NCBI RefSeq assembly: GCF_004011805.1
Contig: NZ_RCHJ01000014.1
Location: 62,001 to 126,000, forward strand
DNA: 64,000 nucleotides
Reading direction: 5' to 3'
DNA from: Piscinibacter defluvii
GTDB lineage: Bacteria > Pseudomonadota > Gammaproteobacteria > Burkholderiales > Burkholderiaceae_C
Shown: positions 25,933 to 35,274 of the stretch, piece after piece
Numbering within the stretch: the first letter of the stretch is position 1
Layout: each line of letters opens with the position of its first letter
Notes under the pieces: model-generated
Database searches by the model: none
Told to the model about the DNA's origin: nothing
Seen by the model: only the letters and a program-made list of their open reading frames with translations
Position numbers and translations under genes: made by a program

Positions 25933-26053
25933 TTCCACGGGCCCTGCGGCGATGCTTTCGGTTGAGATTCCTCAACCCGCGGCGTGATACGGTGGTGGGT
26001 ATGGGGTTGTTGCCGATGACAGCCGGCGCTTGACGCGCTTCAATGCCGGCTGG

Positions 26054-27247
26054 ATGAATGCGCGCGTCATGGTCACGCCTCGGCCCGACACGGGAGCCGC
26101 GCCGCCGGTCGGCGGCGGCGCGGATCTGTTCGTGCAGCTCGCCGCCGGCCTGGCCGAGGGACGCGACCTGCGCGGCCTGCTCGACCGCCTGCTCGAGCCG
26201 ATGGTCGCCCTGGCCGGCGCGCAGGCGGGCGCGGTGCGCCTGCTGAGCGACAGCGGCGAGCGGCTGCAGCTGGTCAGCGAGGTCGGCCTGCCCGGCACGG
26301 TGCACCGCTGCGAGGCGACGGTCGACCGCCATTGCGGCAGCTGCGGCGACGCCACCGACACGCAGCGCATCGTCTGGTCGTCCGACCTGCGCGCCTGCGC
26401 CGCGCGCGGCGGCGAGGCCTTCTTCGGCGGCGCCTGCCTGCGCCTGCTGGCCGTGCCGCTGCAGCGCCGCGGCCGCGTGCTGGGCGTCTACAACCTGTTC
26501 TTCGCCGACGACGTGGAGCCGCCGGCGCCGGTGATGGCCATGCTGCGCTCGGTCGGCGAACTGCTCGGGCTCGCGCTCGACAACGCACGCCTGGAGGCGG
26601 AGAGCCTGCGTGCCACCGTGATGCACGAGCGCCAGATGATGGCCGCCGAGATCCACGACTCGATCGCGCAGACGCTGACCTTCGTGAAGATGCGCCTGCC
26701 GCTGCTGCAGGACGCGGTGGCCGAGTGCGACGAGGCGCACGCGCTGAAGTACCTGGCCGACGTGCGCCAGGCCGTCGGCGAGGCGCACGGCAGCCTGCGC
26801 GAGATCGTCACCCACTTCCGCAAGCGCATCGATCCGCGCGGCCTGGCCCACGCACTGCAGGCATTGGTGGCGCGCTTTCGCGAGCGCAGCACGATCGAGC
26901 TGCATTACGCCAACGCGGGCCTGCCGCTGAGCCTGTCGGAGGAGGCGCAGACCGAGGTGTTCCACATCGTGCAGGAGGCACTGGCCAACATCGAGCGCCA
27001 TTCGCAGGCCCGCCACGCCTGGCTGAGCATCGCCGGCGGACCGGTCGGCTTCGAGCTGCGGGTCGAGGACGACGGCGTCGGCCCGCGCCCGGCCGACGAG
27101 CAGTGCGACGAGGGCTCGCATTTCGGCATCGGCATCATGGGCGAGCGCGCCCAGCGCGTGGGCGGGGAGTTCACGATCGGGCCGCGTCCCGGCGGTGGCA
27201 CCCGGGTGCGGCTGGCCTGGAACGCGGGCGCGGGGGCGGCGTCGTGA
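26054..27247 (+). CDS. Soluble NarX/NreB-like sensor histidine kinase with GAF domain
   Basis: A 397-residue kinase from ATG 26054; TTG 26030 and ATG 26069 are other in-frame starts and none has a strong Shine-Dalgarno. A GAF-like domain (about 25-180) precedes a HisKA_3 dimerisation domain with phospho-acceptor H201 (AAEIHDSIAQTL) and an HATPase with VEDDGVGPRP. There are no transmembrane helices, so it senses a cytoplasmic signal. The GAF domain has five cysteines (C86, C94, C97, C115, C128), including HCGSCG, which could bind an Fe-S cluster or react with sulfane sulfur. It overlaps the response regulator gene by 4 bp. Confidence 0.87.
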   Translation: MNARVMVTPRPDTGAAPPVGGGADLFVQLAAGLAEGRDLRGLLDRLLEPMVALAGAQAGAVRLLSDSGERLQLVSEVGLPGTVHRCEATVDRHCGSCGDATDTQRIVWSSDLRACAARGGEAFFGGACLRLLAVPLQRRGRVLGVYNLFFADDVEPPAPVMAMLRSVGELLGLALDNARLEAESLRATVMHERQMMAAEIHDSIAQTLTFVKMRLPLLQDAVAECDEAHALKYLADVRQAVGEAHGSLREIVTHFRKRIDPRGLAHALQALVARFRERSTIELHYANAGLPLSLSEEAQTEVFHIVQEALANIERHSQARHAWLSIAGGPVGFELRVEDDGVGPRPADEQCDEGSHFGIGIMGERAQRVGGEFTIGPRPGGGTRVRLAWNAGAGAAS

Positions 27248-27948
27248 ACGAGGAGCGGCCGCTGAAGGTCATCCTGGTCGACGACCACTCGCTGTGCCGC
27301 AACGGGCTGACCGACCTGCTGCAGCACCGTGGCGGCATGCAGGTGGCTGCGGCCACCGGCGACCCGACCCGCGTGGTGCCGCTGCTGCGCGAGCACCAGC
27401 CCGACCTGGTGGTGCTCGACCTGCGCATGCCCACCACCGACGGGCTGAGCCTGCTGCGCCACATCCGCGCCGAGGGTGTGCAGACGCCGGCGGTGATCCT
27501 GACCATGAGCGACTCGCAGGACGACCTGGCCGCCGCGCTGCGGGCCGGCGTGAAGGGCTACCTGCTCAAGGACATGGAGCCCGAGGAGGTGATCGCCTCG
27601 ATCGGACGCGCCGCGCGCGGCGAGCTGGCGGTGGCGCCGGCGCTCACGCTCAAGCTGGCGCACATGCTGCAGGCCGGCGCCGGCGAGGGCGAGCGGCGCG
27701 ACCTGCTGTCCACACTGACCGAGCGCGAGCGGCAGATCCTCGAGCACCTGGCGCGCGGCGAGAGCAACAAGACCATCGCACGCGCGCTCGACATCAGCCA
27801 CGACACGGTGAAGCTGCACGTGCGGCACATCCTGACCAAGCTGAACCTGAACTCGCGCGTCGAGGCGGCGGTGTTCGCCGTCGAGCAGCGCGTGGCGCCG
27901 CCCGGCAGCGCCAGCCTGGTCGAAGGCGCTAGGCGAACGCCGCGCTGA
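27244..27948 (+). CDS. NarL-family response regulator
   Basis: A 234-residue regulator starting at GTG 27244 within the kinase stop. The receiver has acidic pocket DD at 13-14 and phospho-acceptor D59. The C-terminal LuxR/NarL HTH (about 158-220) reads [15 protein letters not shown], then [14 protein letters not shown] and SRVEAAVF. This is very close to the E. coli NarL DNA-binding helix, so recognition of NarL-like TACYYMT heptamers is expected. It pairs with the kinase and is the obvious candidate to bind the three 52-bp elements. Its 3' end overlaps the siroheme methyltransferase gene by 20 bp in convergent orientation. Confidence 0.92.
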   Translation: MNEERPLKVILVDDHSLCRNGLTDLLQHRGGMQVAAATGDPTRVVPLLREHQPDLVVLDLRMPTTDGLSLLRHIRAEGVQTPAVILTMSDSQDDLAAALRAGVKGYLLKDMEPEEVIASIGRAARGELAVAPALTLKLAHMLQAGAGEGERRDLLSTLTERERQILEHLARGESNKTIARALDISHDTVKLHVRHILTKLNLNSRVEAAVFAVEQRVAPPGSASLVEGARRTPR

Positions 27949-28780
27949 GGTCGGAGGCGGCGGCCGCCGCCGGCAGCGCGGCCGGCTGCACGCCGTACCA
28001 GTCGAGCTTCGCGCGCAGCGTGACCACCTCGCCGACGATGGTCAGGCAGGGCGATTCCAGCCCGGCTTCGGCCACGCGCTGCGGCAGGTCGGCCAGCGTG
28101 CCGGTGACGACGCGCTGCGCCGCCGTCGTGCCCTGCTGCACCACCGCGGCCGGGTGCGCCGGCGCAAGGCCGTGTTCGATCAGCCGGGTGCAGATCTGCG
28201 CCAGCGCGGTCAGCCCCATGTAGATCACCACGGTCTGGCGCGGGCGGGCCAGGCCGGCCCAGTCGAGTTCGGCGCTGCCGTCCTTCAGGTGGCCGGTGAC
28301 GAGCGTGCAGCTCTGCGCATGGTCGCGGTGCGTCAGCGGGATGCCGGCATAGGCCGACACGCCGCAGGCGGCGGTGATGCCCGGCACCACCTCGAACTCG
28401 ATGCCGGCGGCCACCAGCTCCTGCATCTCCTCGCCGCCGCGGCCGAACACGAAGGGGTCGCCGCCCTTCAGGCGCACCACCTGCCGGCCCTGGCGCGCCA
28501 GCGCCACCAGCAGCGCGTTGATCTCGTGCTGCTTGAGCGTGTGGTGGTTGCGCTGCTTGCCGGCGTGGATGCGCTCGGCCTGCGCGCCGATCAGCGCGAG
28601 CACCGGCGGCGCGACCAGGTGGTCGATCACCACCACGTCCGCGCTGGCCAGCAGGCGTGCTGCCTTCATGGTGAGCAGCTCCGGGTCGCCCGGGCCGGCG
28701 CCGACCAGGTAGACCTTGCCGGGGCGCGGCGCGCACGCGGTGTCGAACAGGGCGCGCGGGAAGTCGATGCGGGCGTTCAT
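27929..28780 (-). CDS. cobA: Uroporphyrinogen-III C-methyltransferase (SUMT)
   Basis: A 283-residue SAM-dependent methyltransferase with motifs [31 protein letters not shown] and [21 protein letters not shown] (given in part). It makes precorrin-2, the precursor of siroheme. As last gene of the dsr unit, 22 bp after dsrR, it probably supplies the siroheme that DsrAB needs. I start it at ATG 28780; longer upstream frame is low-complexity. It is SUMT only, without the CysG dehydrogenase/chelatase domain. Confidence 0.9.
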   Translation of the reverse strand: MNARIDFPRALFDTACAPRPGKVYLVGAGPGDPELLTMKAARLLASADVVVIDHLVAPPVLALIGAQAERIHAGKQRNHHTLKQHEINALLVALARQGRQVVRLKGGDPFVFGRGGEEMQELVAAGIEFEVVPGITAACGVSAYAGIPLTHRDHAQSCTLVTGHLKDGSAELDWAGLARPRQTVVIYMGLTALAQICTRLIEHGLAPAHPAAVVQQGTTAAQRVVTGTLADLPQRVAEAGLESPCLTIVGEVVTLRAKLDWYGVQPAALPAAAAASDLSAAFA

Positions 28781-28802
28781 GGCAGTGCGTCCTTGAAGGG
28801 GC

Positions 28803-29144
28803 TCAGCAGGTACCGCAGCTGCCGCCGCCACAGCTGCCGCAGCCGCTGCGCCGGGGTGTCGCCTGGGGCACGAAGACGAATCCGAACTGGCCGGGCTCGA
28901 GCTCGACGAAATCGAGCTCGGTGTCCTGCAGCAGCGGCCGGGAGGCACTTGCGATCAGCACGGTCACGCCGTCGCTCAGCAGCGCGGGTTGTTCCCCGTC
29001 GCCGGGCTCGTCGAAGCCCATGCCGTAGGTGATCGAGCCGTCGGCCTCGCGGCGCGCGGCCACGCGCAGCGCGAGTTCCGCCATGCCGCCTTCGACGGCC
29101 GCCGCGCGGATGCGTGCCGCGGCTGGGGAGGTGAGCGTGAACAT
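28803..29144 (-). CDS. dsrR: DsrR-like A-type (IscA/HesB-like) protein
   Basis: A 113-residue protein with the IscA-like fold ([16 protein letters not shown]...[22 protein letters not shown], given in parts). Its C-terminus is unusual: about 12 residues of glycine, serine and four cysteines ([13 protein letters not shown]). DsrR of purple sulfur bacteria lies at the end of the dsr operon and influences Dsr production; the A-type cluster cysteines are not conserved there. The cysteine tail here could bind a cluster or metal. It is 14 bp downstream of the DsrC-like gene. Confidence 0.82.
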   Translation of the reverse strand: MFTLTSPAAARIRAAAVEGGMAELALRVAARREADGSITYGMGFDEPGDGEQPALLSDGVTVLIASASRPLLQDTELDFVELEPGQFGFVFVPQATPRRSGCGSCGGGSCGTC

Positions 29145-29158
29145 GGTGCCGGTCTCCT

Positions 29159-29512
29159 TCAGTGTTCGCCCTTGGTCCGCAGCAGGCCGGCCAGGCGGTT
29201 GCCCTGCTTCTGCGGCCCGCCGCGCGGGAACATCTCGTGCAGGTGGTGGTTGCTGCCGAGCTCGGCACCCCAGCGCTCGCTGAAGTGGCGGATCATCACG
29301 CGCACCTGCGGCTGCACGCCGTGCTCGGCCCAGTAGGCCCGTAGGAAGCGGATCAGCTCCCAGTGCGCCTCGGTCAGCGCAAGGCCCTCGCGCGCGGCGA
29401 GCGCACGGGCGAAGTCCTCCGACCAGTCGTCGAGGCGGCGCAGGTAACCTTCCGAATCGACCTCGATCAGCCGGTTGCCGACGCGCACGGTGTCGTTCAG
29501 GGTGTCGACCAT
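29159..29512 (-). CDS. DsrC/TusE-family protein lacking both C-terminal cysteines
   Basis: A 117-residue DsrC-family protein with EVDSEGYLRRLDDWSEDFARALA and EAHWELIRFLRAYWAEHG (in part). The C-terminal arm ends NRLAGLLRTKGEH, so both redox cysteines of true DsrC are absent and the protein contains no cysteine at all. Cysteine-less paralogues have been proposed to act as regulators rather than sulfur carriers (RspA-type). It lies between dsrN and dsrR, overlapping dsrN by 16 bp, a position not present in the standard dsr operon of Allochromatium. Confidence 0.85.
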   Translation of the reverse strand: MVDTLNDTVRVGNRLIEVDSEGYLRRLDDWSEDFARALAAREGLALTEAHWELIRFLRAYWAEHGVQPQVRVMIRHFSERWGAELGSNHHLHEMFPRGGPQKQGNRLAGLLRTKGEH

Positions 29513-30951
29513 GCCGCCCCTCCGACACGTTGGCGCGGCGCCTCGGCCGCCCGGGCCTCGGCGCGAAGTTGTCGCACGTGCCGCAGGTGGGCGACGAAGC
29601 GGCGCGGCCAGTCGGTGCCGCCGCTGTGGCGCAGGTGGGTGTAGCTGGCCAGCACGCGGTGCACCAGCACGCCGTCGTGCCAGCCGTCGATGCCGTGGCC
29701 GCGCTGCACGCGGTAGGCGAACTGCACCGACGGGTCCAGGTTGTCGAGCCGCGAGTGGTGGAACTCGTGGCCCTGGCGCAGCATCGGCTCGTCGTGCTCG
29801 CTCTGCCAGGGGAACTCGGCGGTCTCCTCCACCCGCACGTAACCGCGCCCCACGGGGCGCTTGCACATCACCACGTCGCCGGGGATCACGCCGACCATCT
29901 GCGCGCGGCGTCCGTTCCAGGCGATCGAGCGCGCCAGGTACATCAGGCCGCCGCATTCGGCATAGACCGGCAGGCCGTCGACGATGGCGCGCTGCAGCGC
30001 GCCGCGCAGCGCCGCGTTGGCCTCCAGTTCGTCCATGAACAGCTCGGGGAAGCCGCCGCCGATGAACAGGCCGTCGAGTGCCGGCGGCAGGTAGCGGTCG
30101 GCCAGGGTGTCGAAAGGCACCAGCTCGGCCCCTTCGGCCTCCAGGGCCGCCAGGTCGTCGGGGTAGTAGAAGCCGAAGGCCTTGTCGCGCGCGATGCCGA
30201 TGCGCAGCGGCTCGCTGGCCGGGCGCAGCGTCGCGTCGGCGGCGGGGGCGGCCACGTCCTCGTGGCGGCGCGTCGCGGCCAGGTCGCGCACCCGGGCCAG
30301 ATCGACGCAGCCGGCGATGCGCTCGCCCATCGCACGCACGCGCTGCGCGGCGTCGCCCAGTTCGCGCTCGGGCATCAGGCCGAGGTGGCGCTCGGGCAGC
30401 GCGAGCACCTCGTCCTGCGGCACCGCGCCGAGCACCGGCACGTCGGTGTAGTGCTCGATCACGGCGCGCAGCTTGGCCTCGTGGCGGCTGCCGCCGACCT
30501 GGTTCAGGATCACGCCGCCGATGCGGATGTCGCGGTCGAAGGCCTGGTAGCCGAGGATCAGCGGTGCGATGCCGCGCGTCATGCCGCGCGCGTCGAGCAC
30601 CAGCAGCACCGGCAGGCCGAGCCGCGAGGCGAGGGCCGCGTTGCTGTTGCTGCCGTCCAGCGCCAGGCCGTCGTACAGGCCCTTGTTGCCCTCCACCAGG
30701 CCGAGCGTCGCGCCGCGCAGGTGCTGCGCGAACAGTTCGGCGATCTCGTCCCAGTCCATCAGCTGCGGGTCGAGGTTGACGCAGGCCCGGCCGGCGGCCC
30801 GCGTGAGCCACATCGGGTCGATGTAGTCCGGGCCCTTCTTGTACGGCTGCACCACCTCGCCGCGCGCGGCCAGCGCGGCGGCCAGGCCGAGCGTGAGCGT
30901 GGTCTTGCCCGAACTCTTGTGCGCGGCGGAAACCAGCAGCGCCGGGTTCAT
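29497..30951 (-). CDS. dsrN: DsrN, cobyrinate a,c-diamide synthase-like amidotransferase
   Basis: A 484-residue CbiA/CobB-type protein. The N-terminal P-loop domain has AAHKSSGKTTLTLGLAAALA; the C-terminal class I glutamine amidotransferase domain has the nucleophile in YAECGGLMYL and a downstream histidine. DsrN is thought to amidate siroheme to the siroamide form found in DsrAB. It overlaps dsrP by 4 bp. Confidence 0.9.
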   Translation of the reverse strand: MNPALLVSAAHKSSGKTTLTLGLAAALAARGEVVQPYKKGPDYIDPMWLTRAAGRACVNLDPQLMDWDEIAELFAQHLRGATLGLVEGNKGLYDGLALDGSNSNAALASRLGLPVLLVLDARGMTRGIAPLILGYQAFDRDIRIGGVILNQVGGSRHEAKLRAVIEHYTDVPVLGAVPQDEVLALPERHLGLMPERELGDAAQRVRAMGERIAGCVDLARVRDLAATRRHEDVAAPAADATLRPASEPLRIGIARDKAFGFYYPDDLAALEAEGAELVPFDTLADRYLPPALDGLFIGGGFPELFMDELEANAALRGALQRAIVDGLPVYAECGGLMYLARSIAWNGRRAQMVGVIPGDVVMCKRPVGRGYVRVEETAEFPWQSEHDEPMLRQGHEFHHSRLDNLDPSVQFAYRVQRGHGIDGWHDGVLVHRVLASYTHLRHSGGTDWPRRFVAHLRHVRQLRAEARAAEAPRQRVGGAAWSTP

Positions 30952-32135
30952 GACAGCGCCTCGTCGTGCGGCAGCACGTCCAGCGCGCGCACGCCGATCA
31001 GCGTCAGCACGAAGGCTGCGCCCAGGCCGCCGAAGCCGAGCAGCCACTCGGGTGCCCGCGGGGTGTAGAGCTCCACCTGGCCGTCGGCGAAGCTGCTCGT
31101 CACCTCGTGGCCGGGGAAGATCTCGAGCGGGAACGACTGGCCGCCGACGATGAACACGAACAGCAGCGCGAACGCGCCGGCCACCACCATCGCGCTGGCC
31201 AGCAGCATCGCGTTCGGGCCGACGCCGCGCGGGTGGAACAGCAGCGCCATCGGCAGCAGCGCGCCCATCAGCACGTAGCCGCCCCAGAACAGCGCCGGGT
31301 AGATGCCCAGCGCGTCGCCGCGGCCGAGCAGGATGAAGGCCTCGAACGCCCCCTGCCTGGCGAAGTACAGGTTGGTGCCGTGGTAGATGGCCACCAGGTA
31401 CAGCGCCGCGGCGACGAACACGCCCAGCAGCCGCGCCATGCGGGCGCGCACCGCCTCGGGCAGCGCCTGGCCGTTCCAGGCGTACAGGGTCGACTGCACG
31501 ATCAGGAACACCGCCAGCCCCCAGGCGAACGAGAGCACGATGAACAGCGGCGCCAGCACCGCCGACTGGTAGGCCTGGCGCGCCACCAGGAAGCCGAAGA
31601 TCGAGCCGGTGCCGGTGGTCAGCGCGAAGCGCCACAGCAGCGCCGCGATGCCGGCGGCCTTCGAATAGCGGTTCATGCGCCGCTCGAACATCGTCCACAG
31701 GTAGATGCCGACGATGGCCGCCATGCCCGAATAGAGGAACACGTTCCAGGCGAACACCGAGCTGAAGTTGTAGTGCGTCGCCGCGACGATCACACGCTCG
31801 GGCCGGCCCAGGTCGAGCATCAGCACCATCAGGCCGCCGGCCAGCAGCGCGAGCGACAGCAGGCCCGACAGCGGCGCGCGCGGCTTGTAGGCGCTCTGGC
31901 CGAACACCGAGCCGATCGAGGCCACGTTCAGCACGCCCGACGCGGCGACGATCATGAAGATGGCGAACACATGCGGCAGGCCCCAGACGACCTGGTTCGT
32001 CATGCCGGTGATGGCGTGGCCGTGCAGTTCCATCGTGTGGGCGGCGTAGAGGCCGGCCGCGGTGACCGCGCCGCCGAGGGCCAGCAGGGCCCAGAAGGCA
32101 CGCGGCTCGATGCGCTGGAAGTCCTGGCGGTCCAT
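30948..32135 (-). CDS. dsrP: DsrP, NrfD-type membrane subunit of DsrMKJOP
   Basis: A 395-residue integral membrane protein with about ten helices and no cofactor motif, of the NrfD/HybB type. It starts MDRQDFQRIEPRAFWALLAL. With DsrO and DsrJ it forms the periplasm-facing half of the DsrMKJOP complex and exchanges electrons with quinone. ATG 32135 is preferred; GTG 32141, overlapping the dsrO stop, is in frame. Confidence 0.92.
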   Translation of the reverse strand: MDRQDFQRIEPRAFWALLALGGAVTAAGLYAAHTMELHGHAITGMTNQVVWGLPHVFAIFMIVAASGVLNVASIGSVFGQSAYKPRAPLSGLLSLALLAGGLMVLMLDLGRPERVIVAATHYNFSSVFAWNVFLYSGMAAIVGIYLWTMFERRMNRYSKAAGIAALLWRFALTTGTGSIFGFLVARQAYQSAVLAPLFIVLSFAWGLAVFLIVQSTLYAWNGQALPEAVRARMARLLGVFVAAALYLVAIYHGTNLYFARQGAFEAFILLGRGDALGIYPALFWGGYVLMGALLPMALLFHPRGVGPNAMLLASAMVVAGAFALLFVFIVGGQSFPLEIFPGHEVTSSFADGQVELYTPRAPEWLLGFGGLGAAFVLTLIGVRALDVLPHDEALS

Positions 32136-32137
32136 GG

Positions 32138-32878
32138 TCACAGCCCTTGGTAGCGCACGCCCGGATCGAGCTTCAGGTCGGCACGCAGCTGACGCGTCGC
32201 CACCTCGCGGATGCGCTTCGAGATCGCGCTGTCCGGGTCGTTCAGGTCGCCGAACAGCATCGCGTGGTGGCCGGCCTTCGCGCAGGCTTCGACGCAGGCG
32301 GGCTGCCCGCCGCGGTCGACGCGGTGCACGCACAAGGTGCAGCCCTCGACGCAGCCCTTGCCGCGCGGCACCTCGGGCTTCTGGTTCGTCACCGGCTCGT
32401 GCACGAAGCTGCGTGCCTTGTACGGGCAGGCCATCACGCAGTAGCGGCAGCCGATGCAGCTGTGGCGGTCGACCAGCACGATGCCGTCGGCGCGCTTGAA
32501 CGAGGCACCGGTCGGGCAGACGTCCACGCAGGGCGGCTCGGCGCAGTGCTGGCACATCACCGGCAGCGAGGCGCTGCGGCCGGTGCGGATCTCCTTGATC
32601 TCGACCTTGCGGATCCATTGCGCCGAGGTCGGCGAGGGGCGCGGGTCGAGTCCGTTCTCGCTGTTGCAGGCGGTGATGCAGTCGGTGCAGCCGCTGCTGC
32701 ACTTCGTGGTGTCGATCAGCAGGCCCCAACGCACCCGGGAGGTCACGGCCGGCGTCGCCGCCTGGGCGACTTCGATCAGGTGGATGCCCGGCGCGAGCAG
32801 CACGCCGCCCGCGCCGGCCGCGGCCAGACCGAGGAACTTGCGGCGCCCGGCGAGCGCTTCGGTCGAGCCCTTGGTCAT
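32138..32878 (-). CDS. dsrO: DsrO, Tat-exported iron-sulfur subunit
   Basis: A 246-residue ferredoxin-like protein with a Tat signal (GRRKFLGLAAAGAGG), so it is periplasmic. Cluster motifs are CSSGCTDCITACN, CQHCAEPPCVDVCP, CIGCRYCVMACPY and CTLC...CVEAC. It links DsrJ and DsrP electronically. It overlaps dsrJ by 4 bp. It is similar in layout to SoeB, but the Tat signal separates the two. Confidence 0.92.
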   Translation of the reverse strand: MTKGSTEALAGRRKFLGLAAAGAGGVLLAPGIHLIEVAQAATPAVTSRVRWGLLIDTTKCSSGCTDCITACNSENGLDPRPSPTSAQWIRKVEIKEIRTGRSASLPVMCQHCAEPPCVDVCPTGASFKRADGIVLVDRHSCIGCRYCVMACPYKARSFVHEPVTNQKPEVPRGKGCVEGCTLCVHRVDRGGQPACVEACAKAGHHAMLFGDLNDPDSAISKRIREVATRQLRADLKLDPGVRYQGL

Positions 32879-33291
32879 GGCTTCACCGCCACGGCCTGCG
32901 CCGGCCGGCTGGCGTGGCACTCGAAGCAGTCGATCTGCACCGCCGCGTAGGCGTGGCAGCTGCTGCAGAAATCGGTCTTCGCCTGCGCGACGCTGCCGGT
33001 CGCGGCACTGGCGTGGCAACCCACGCAGCCCTGCAGGCTGTCGCGCGCCTGGCGCACGCCGCGGTGCACGGTGACGTCGCGCTGATGCTTGAGCAGGTTC
33101 GGGTGCTCGCGCCGCATCACTTCGGGCGGCGCGACGCACTGTGTGCCGGCTTTCGCCGGCTCGATGGCGGGTGTCGGCGTGCGGCCCTGTGGCTCGCGCG
33201 CCAGCACCGCGCTGGCGGCGATCAGCAGCACGAGGCCCAGCGACACCGCCAGGCGGTGGCGCATGAGCTGGCACATCACGCTGCAGTGCAC
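32875..33291 (-). CDS. dsrJ: DsrJ, periplasmic triheme cytochrome c
   Basis: A 138-residue exported cytochrome with three CxxCH sites (CVGCH, CSSCH, CFECH). The uncleaved signal-like helix is LAVSLGLVLLIAASAVLA. The cysteine in GTQCVAPPEV probably corresponds to the unusual cysteine heme ligand known in DsrJ. GTG 33291 has GGGGA eight bases upstream, at the end of dsrL; ATG 33276 and ATG 33264 are alternative starts. It works with DsrO and DsrP at the periplasmic side of the DsrMKJOP complex. Confidence 0.9.
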   Translation of the reverse strand: MHCSVMCQLMRHRLAVSLGLVLLIAASAVLAREPQGRTPTPAIEPAKAGTQCVAPPEVMRREHPNLLKHQRDVTVHRGVRQARDSLQGCVGCHASAATGSVAQAKTDFCSSCHAYAAVQIDCFECHASRPAQAVAVKP

Positions 33292-33295
33292 GGTG

Positions 33296-35254
33296 CTATT
33301 CCCCGAGGCCCATCTGGATGTAGCCGGTCGGGCAGACGTCCTTGCAGATATGGCAGCCGACGCACTTGCTGTAGTCGGTGTCGACGTAGCGGCCGGTGGT
33401 GGACCTGGACTTCGGTACCTTGAACACCGCCGTCTGCGGGCAGTAGACGACGCAGTTGTCGCACTCGAAGCACAGGCCGCAACTCATGCAGCGCTTGGCC
33501 TCGGCCTGCGCCTCGGCCTCGGTGAGCGCCAGCACCCGCTCCTCGAAGTTGTTCAGCGCCTGCTCGGCGGTGAGCGTGACGATCTTGCGCTTGTGCCGGG
33601 CGGTGTAGGCGAAGTGGCCGAGGAACAGCTCCTCGTGCGGGATCACGTAGCGGTCCGAGCGGTTGTCGAAGTTGTGGATCGCGACGTTGGCACTGTCGGT
33701 GCCGCGGATCGGTTCGTGCACCTCGCTGACAGTGAGCCCCTTCTCGACCAGCTTGCGCTTGAGGTCCCAGGTGTGCACGTCGATCTTGGGCCGCTTGTCC
33801 AGCGGCTCGCCGGCGAGGAAACGATCGATCCCGTCGGCGGCGATGGCTCCGTGGCCGATCGCGGTGGTCAGCAGGTGCGGGCGCACCACGTCGCCGCCGA
33901 CGAACATCCCGGCCTGGCCCTGCACCTGGTAGTTCTTGTCGGCGGCGATGCCGCCCTTGCCGTTGTTGAGCGACTCCAGCCCGGTGAAGTCCACCGCCTG
34001 GCCGATGGCCGAGACGATCAGGTCGGCCTCGAGGTCCTCCTCGGTGCCTTCGATGTTCCTGATCTCCAGCCTGCCGCCGGCGATCTTCGCCTCGCAGCGG
34101 ATCACGCGCAGCGCGGTGGCGCGGCCGCTGGCGTCGCGGATCACCTTCACTGGTGCGTACCCGCCGCGGATCGCGATGCCCTCGGCCAGCGCATGCTCCA
34201 CCTCGTGGCGGCTGGCCTGCATCTTGTCGACCGCGAAGATCGAGGTCAGCGTCACCTCGGCGCCCTGGCGCGCCGACACCGCGGCCACGTCGTGCGCCAC
34301 CACGCCGGCGATGGCGTGCTCGGGGCGGTCGCTCTCGCGCAGCTGCTCGATGTGGCCGAGGCGCCGCGCGACGGTGGCGACGTCGATCGAGGTGTCGCCG
34401 CCGCCGACCACCACGACCCGCTTGCCGACATGGCGCATGCGGCCGTCGTTGAAGGCCTTCAGGAAGGCGGTGGCGGTGACGACGTTGGGCGCGTCCGAGC
34501 CCTCCACGGGCAGCGGCCGGCCGGCCTGGGCGCCGAGGCCGAGGAACACCGCGTCGAACTCGGCTCGGATCTGCTCCATCGTGACGTCGGTGCCGATGCG
34601 CGTGGCCATGCGCGCCGTGACGCCGAGGTCGAGGATGCGCTGGATCTCCGCGTCGAGCACCGGGCGGGGCGTGCGGAAGCCCGGGATGCCGTAGCGCATC
34701 ATGCCGCCGAGCTCGGCGCGCTCGTCGAAGATCGTCACCGCGTGGCCCTTGCGCGCCAGCTGGTAGGCGGCCGAGAGCCCCGCCGGCCCGCCGCCGATCA
34801 CCGCCACCGTCTTGCCGCTCAGCTTCGCGGGCTTCGGGAACTGCAGCTTGTTCGCGATGGCGTACTCGCCGAGGAAATGCTCGACCGAGTTGATGCCGAC
34901 GAAGTCTTCCACCTCGTTGCGGTTGCAGCCCGATTCGCAGGGCGCCGGGCAGACGCGGCCCATCACCGAGGGCAGCGGGTTGGCCTCGGTCAGGCGGCGC
35001 CAGGCGTACTCCTGCCAGGCCATGCCCGCGGGCGGCTTCTCGATGCCGCGCACGATGTTGAGGTAGCCGCGGATGTCCTCGCCCGAGGGGCACGAGCCCT
35101 GGCAGGGCGGTGTGCTCTGGATGTAGGTCGGGCACTTGTGCGAGTGGTCGGCATCGAAGATCTCGTCCTGCCAGCGCTTCACCTTCGTGTCGCCGTCCTT
35201 GTAGCGGCGGAAGGTGAGCGGCTGGGCCTTCACCGTATCGGCAGGGGCGGACAT
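33296..35254 (-). CDS. dsrL: DsrL, NAD(P)H-linked iron-sulfur flavoprotein
   Basis: A 652-residue protein of the glutamate synthase small-subunit type. It has an N-terminal cysteine region (CPTYIQSTPPCQGSCPSGED, CPAPCESGCNR), an FAD fold (VAVIGGGPAGLSAAYQL), an NAD(P)-binding fold (RVVVVGGGDTSIDVA) and C-terminal ferredoxin motifs (CMSCGLCFECDNC, CVGCHICKDVCP). DsrL couples DsrAB sulfite formation to NAD(P)+ reduction and is typical of the oxidative pathway. It lies 20 bp after dsrK. Confidence 0.94.
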   Translation of the reverse strand: MSAPADTVKAQPLTFRRYKDGDTKVKRWQDEIFDADHSHKCPTYIQSTPPCQGSCPSGEDIRGYLNIVRGIEKPPAGMAWQEYAWRRLTEANPLPSVMGRVCPAPCESGCNRNEVEDFVGINSVEHFLGEYAIANKLQFPKPAKLSGKTVAVIGGGPAGLSAAYQLARKGHAVTIFDERAELGGMMRYGIPGFRTPRPVLDAEIQRILDLGVTARMATRIGTDVTMEQIRAEFDAVFLGLGAQAGRPLPVEGSDAPNVVTATAFLKAFNDGRMRHVGKRVVVVGGGDTSIDVATVARRLGHIEQLRESDRPEHAIAGVVAHDVAAVSARQGAEVTLTSIFAVDKMQASRHEVEHALAEGIAIRGGYAPVKVIRDASGRATALRVIRCEAKIAGGRLEIRNIEGTEEDLEADLIVSAIGQAVDFTGLESLNNGKGGIAADKNYQVQGQAGMFVGGDVVRPHLLTTAIGHGAIAADGIDRFLAGEPLDKRPKIDVHTWDLKRKLVEKGLTVSEVHEPIRGTDSANVAIHNFDNRSDRYVIPHEELFLGHFAYTARHKRKIVTLTAEQALNNFEERVLALTEAEAQAEAKRCMSCGLCFECDNCVVYCPQTAVFKVPKSRSTTGRYVDTDYSKCVGCHICKDVCPTGYIQMGLGE

Positions 35255-35274
35255 GGGTGTCTCCTCGGAATGGG

